A stretch of DNA of 64,000 bases from Incurvaria masculella. Its lineage: Eukaryota; Arthropoda; Insecta; Lepidoptera; Incurvariidae. Both the position numbers and the translations under genes were made by a program. This document shows positions 63,267-64,000 of this stretch, one piece after another (within the stretch, counting starts at the first letter, position 1; every line of letters starts with the position of its first letter). The notes beneath the pieces were generated by a model that ran no database searches, had not been told where the DNA came from, and saw nothing but the letters and a program-made list of their open reading frames with translations. The DNA lies in contig OX335653.1 in NCBI GenBank assembly GCA_946894095.1, positions 9,491,001 to 9,555,000 of the forward strand. The letters are read 5' to 3'.

Positions 63267-63764
63267 GTGAGAGATTTTTTATGGGAAATATCCACAGATG
63301 CCGAGGGCAAATTGACCTGGTTCAGACTAGCAGTGAAACGCTTCCTCTTCACCGACTGCAACTGGCACAGTTCAAATTTGTATGAATGACCTTGAAACCG
63401 GCGCTTGCGTGCTTATGTGTGAATAGTTTGGATTCCACATTAAATTTTGCGGCAAAGCGCAGTTTGCAACGATACGGCATACGTATTCGAATTTGAAAAA
63501 AGTTCTTTCGCTTTATGACCACTGCCTTCAAGATTACAACAATAAAAGAATAATGGAATGTATTTGACAGAGGATCAAAGATACATTTCTATTATTTTTT
63601 TACCTGAACTTGCACAATCAACATCTGTGATCAACATAGTTGTAAATAATAACGTTATTTTGGTATCAGCTACCACATGTATCATCATCTGACAATGGGG
63701 ACATGGCTACAAATGCAGTAAAGTGTGATGTCATCATACGGATACTGTGTGTTGTTTCGGTGTG

Positions 63765-63930
63765 CGGCCTGCCTTACTTGCTAGGTCATAGGGAAAATCT
63801 CGCACGTGTTGGTCCCATTGCATTGAATGAATGAAGGTCAGAGTAGCAATGAATTTTGTCCGAGTTTTCCATCTAGTTCAATATAGCCCTTCAATACTGG
63901 AAAGGTTCTGGCATGGTATCTAGTTAGGCT
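63765..63930 (+). repeat. SINE body fragment
   Basis: CTTGCTAGGTCATAGGG, GTTGGTCCCATTGCATTGAA, TTTTCCATCTAGTTCAATAT and GGTTCTGGCATGGTATCTAG. Head and hairpin missing; a second copy follows directly. Confidence 0.7.
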
Positions 63931-64000
63931 TATACCAGAGGTCTGAGTTTAAATCCTCGCCCTGTTCATGGGTTCACCACTTTCTTCTCTTTCAGAGTTG
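63931..64000 (+). repeat. SINE head, cut by window edge
   Basis: TATACCAGAGGTCTGAGTTT then AAATCCTCGCCCTG (B-box region of the main head), TTTCTTCTCTTTCAGAGTTG to the edge. The A-box side is missing. Confidence 0.7.

Overview
This 64 kb window looks like nuclear DNA of a lepidopteran insect (moth or butterfly). It is AT-rich, with short, often GC-rich exons split by long introns. Repeats common in moth genomes are dense: tRNA-headed SINEs, TTAA-flanked MITEs, foldback elements, a mariner and an RNase-H-bearing LINE. I saw no bacterial operons, rRNA operons or CRISPR arrays. All identifications come from reading the translated sequence; no database was searched.

Layout: (1) 812-6991, minus strand: CstF64, a 3'-end mRNA processing factor; six exons are visible and its C-terminal part lies beyond the left edge. 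(2) 9529-9602, minus: one exon of a THAP-type zinc finger gene, divergent from the next gene. (3) 10078-23315, plus: a complete ten-exon gene for the CCT/TRiC chaperonin subunit alpha (CCT1), 556 residues. (4) 24190-34264, minus: BPHL/valacyclovir-hydrolase-like copy A, with about 40 codons of exon 2 missing and a 5.6 kb LINE in intron 1. (5) 34265-39827: repeat-rich spacer with nested foldback elements. (6) 39828-45091, minus: BPHL-like copy B, complete, 291 residues. (7) 45092-47914: repeat-bearing spacer and CASK upstream region. (8) 47915-63266, plus: ten exons of CASK, the MAGUK scaffold with a pseudokinase-like CaMK domain; its PDZ, SH3 and guanylate kinase parts lie beyond the right edge.

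The genes are housekeeping or neuronal scaffold genes with no evident shared pathway. What links the window is its mobile DNA. One SINE family occurs about twenty times with a shared body and 3' hairpin but at least two kinds of head, one carrying a 5S rRNA-type promoter. A second tRNA-like element is present twice with clear target-site duplications. At least three MITE insertions carry TTAA flanks.

The strongest candidates for something new are: a 205-bp-period tandem array of decayed copies of CASK kinase exon 6, each carrying its own pyrimidine tract and splice sites; the 5S-headed SINE; the MITE terminus sitting exactly where BPHL copy A lost half an exon; and the compound tRNA-like foldback retroelement in CASK intron 1.
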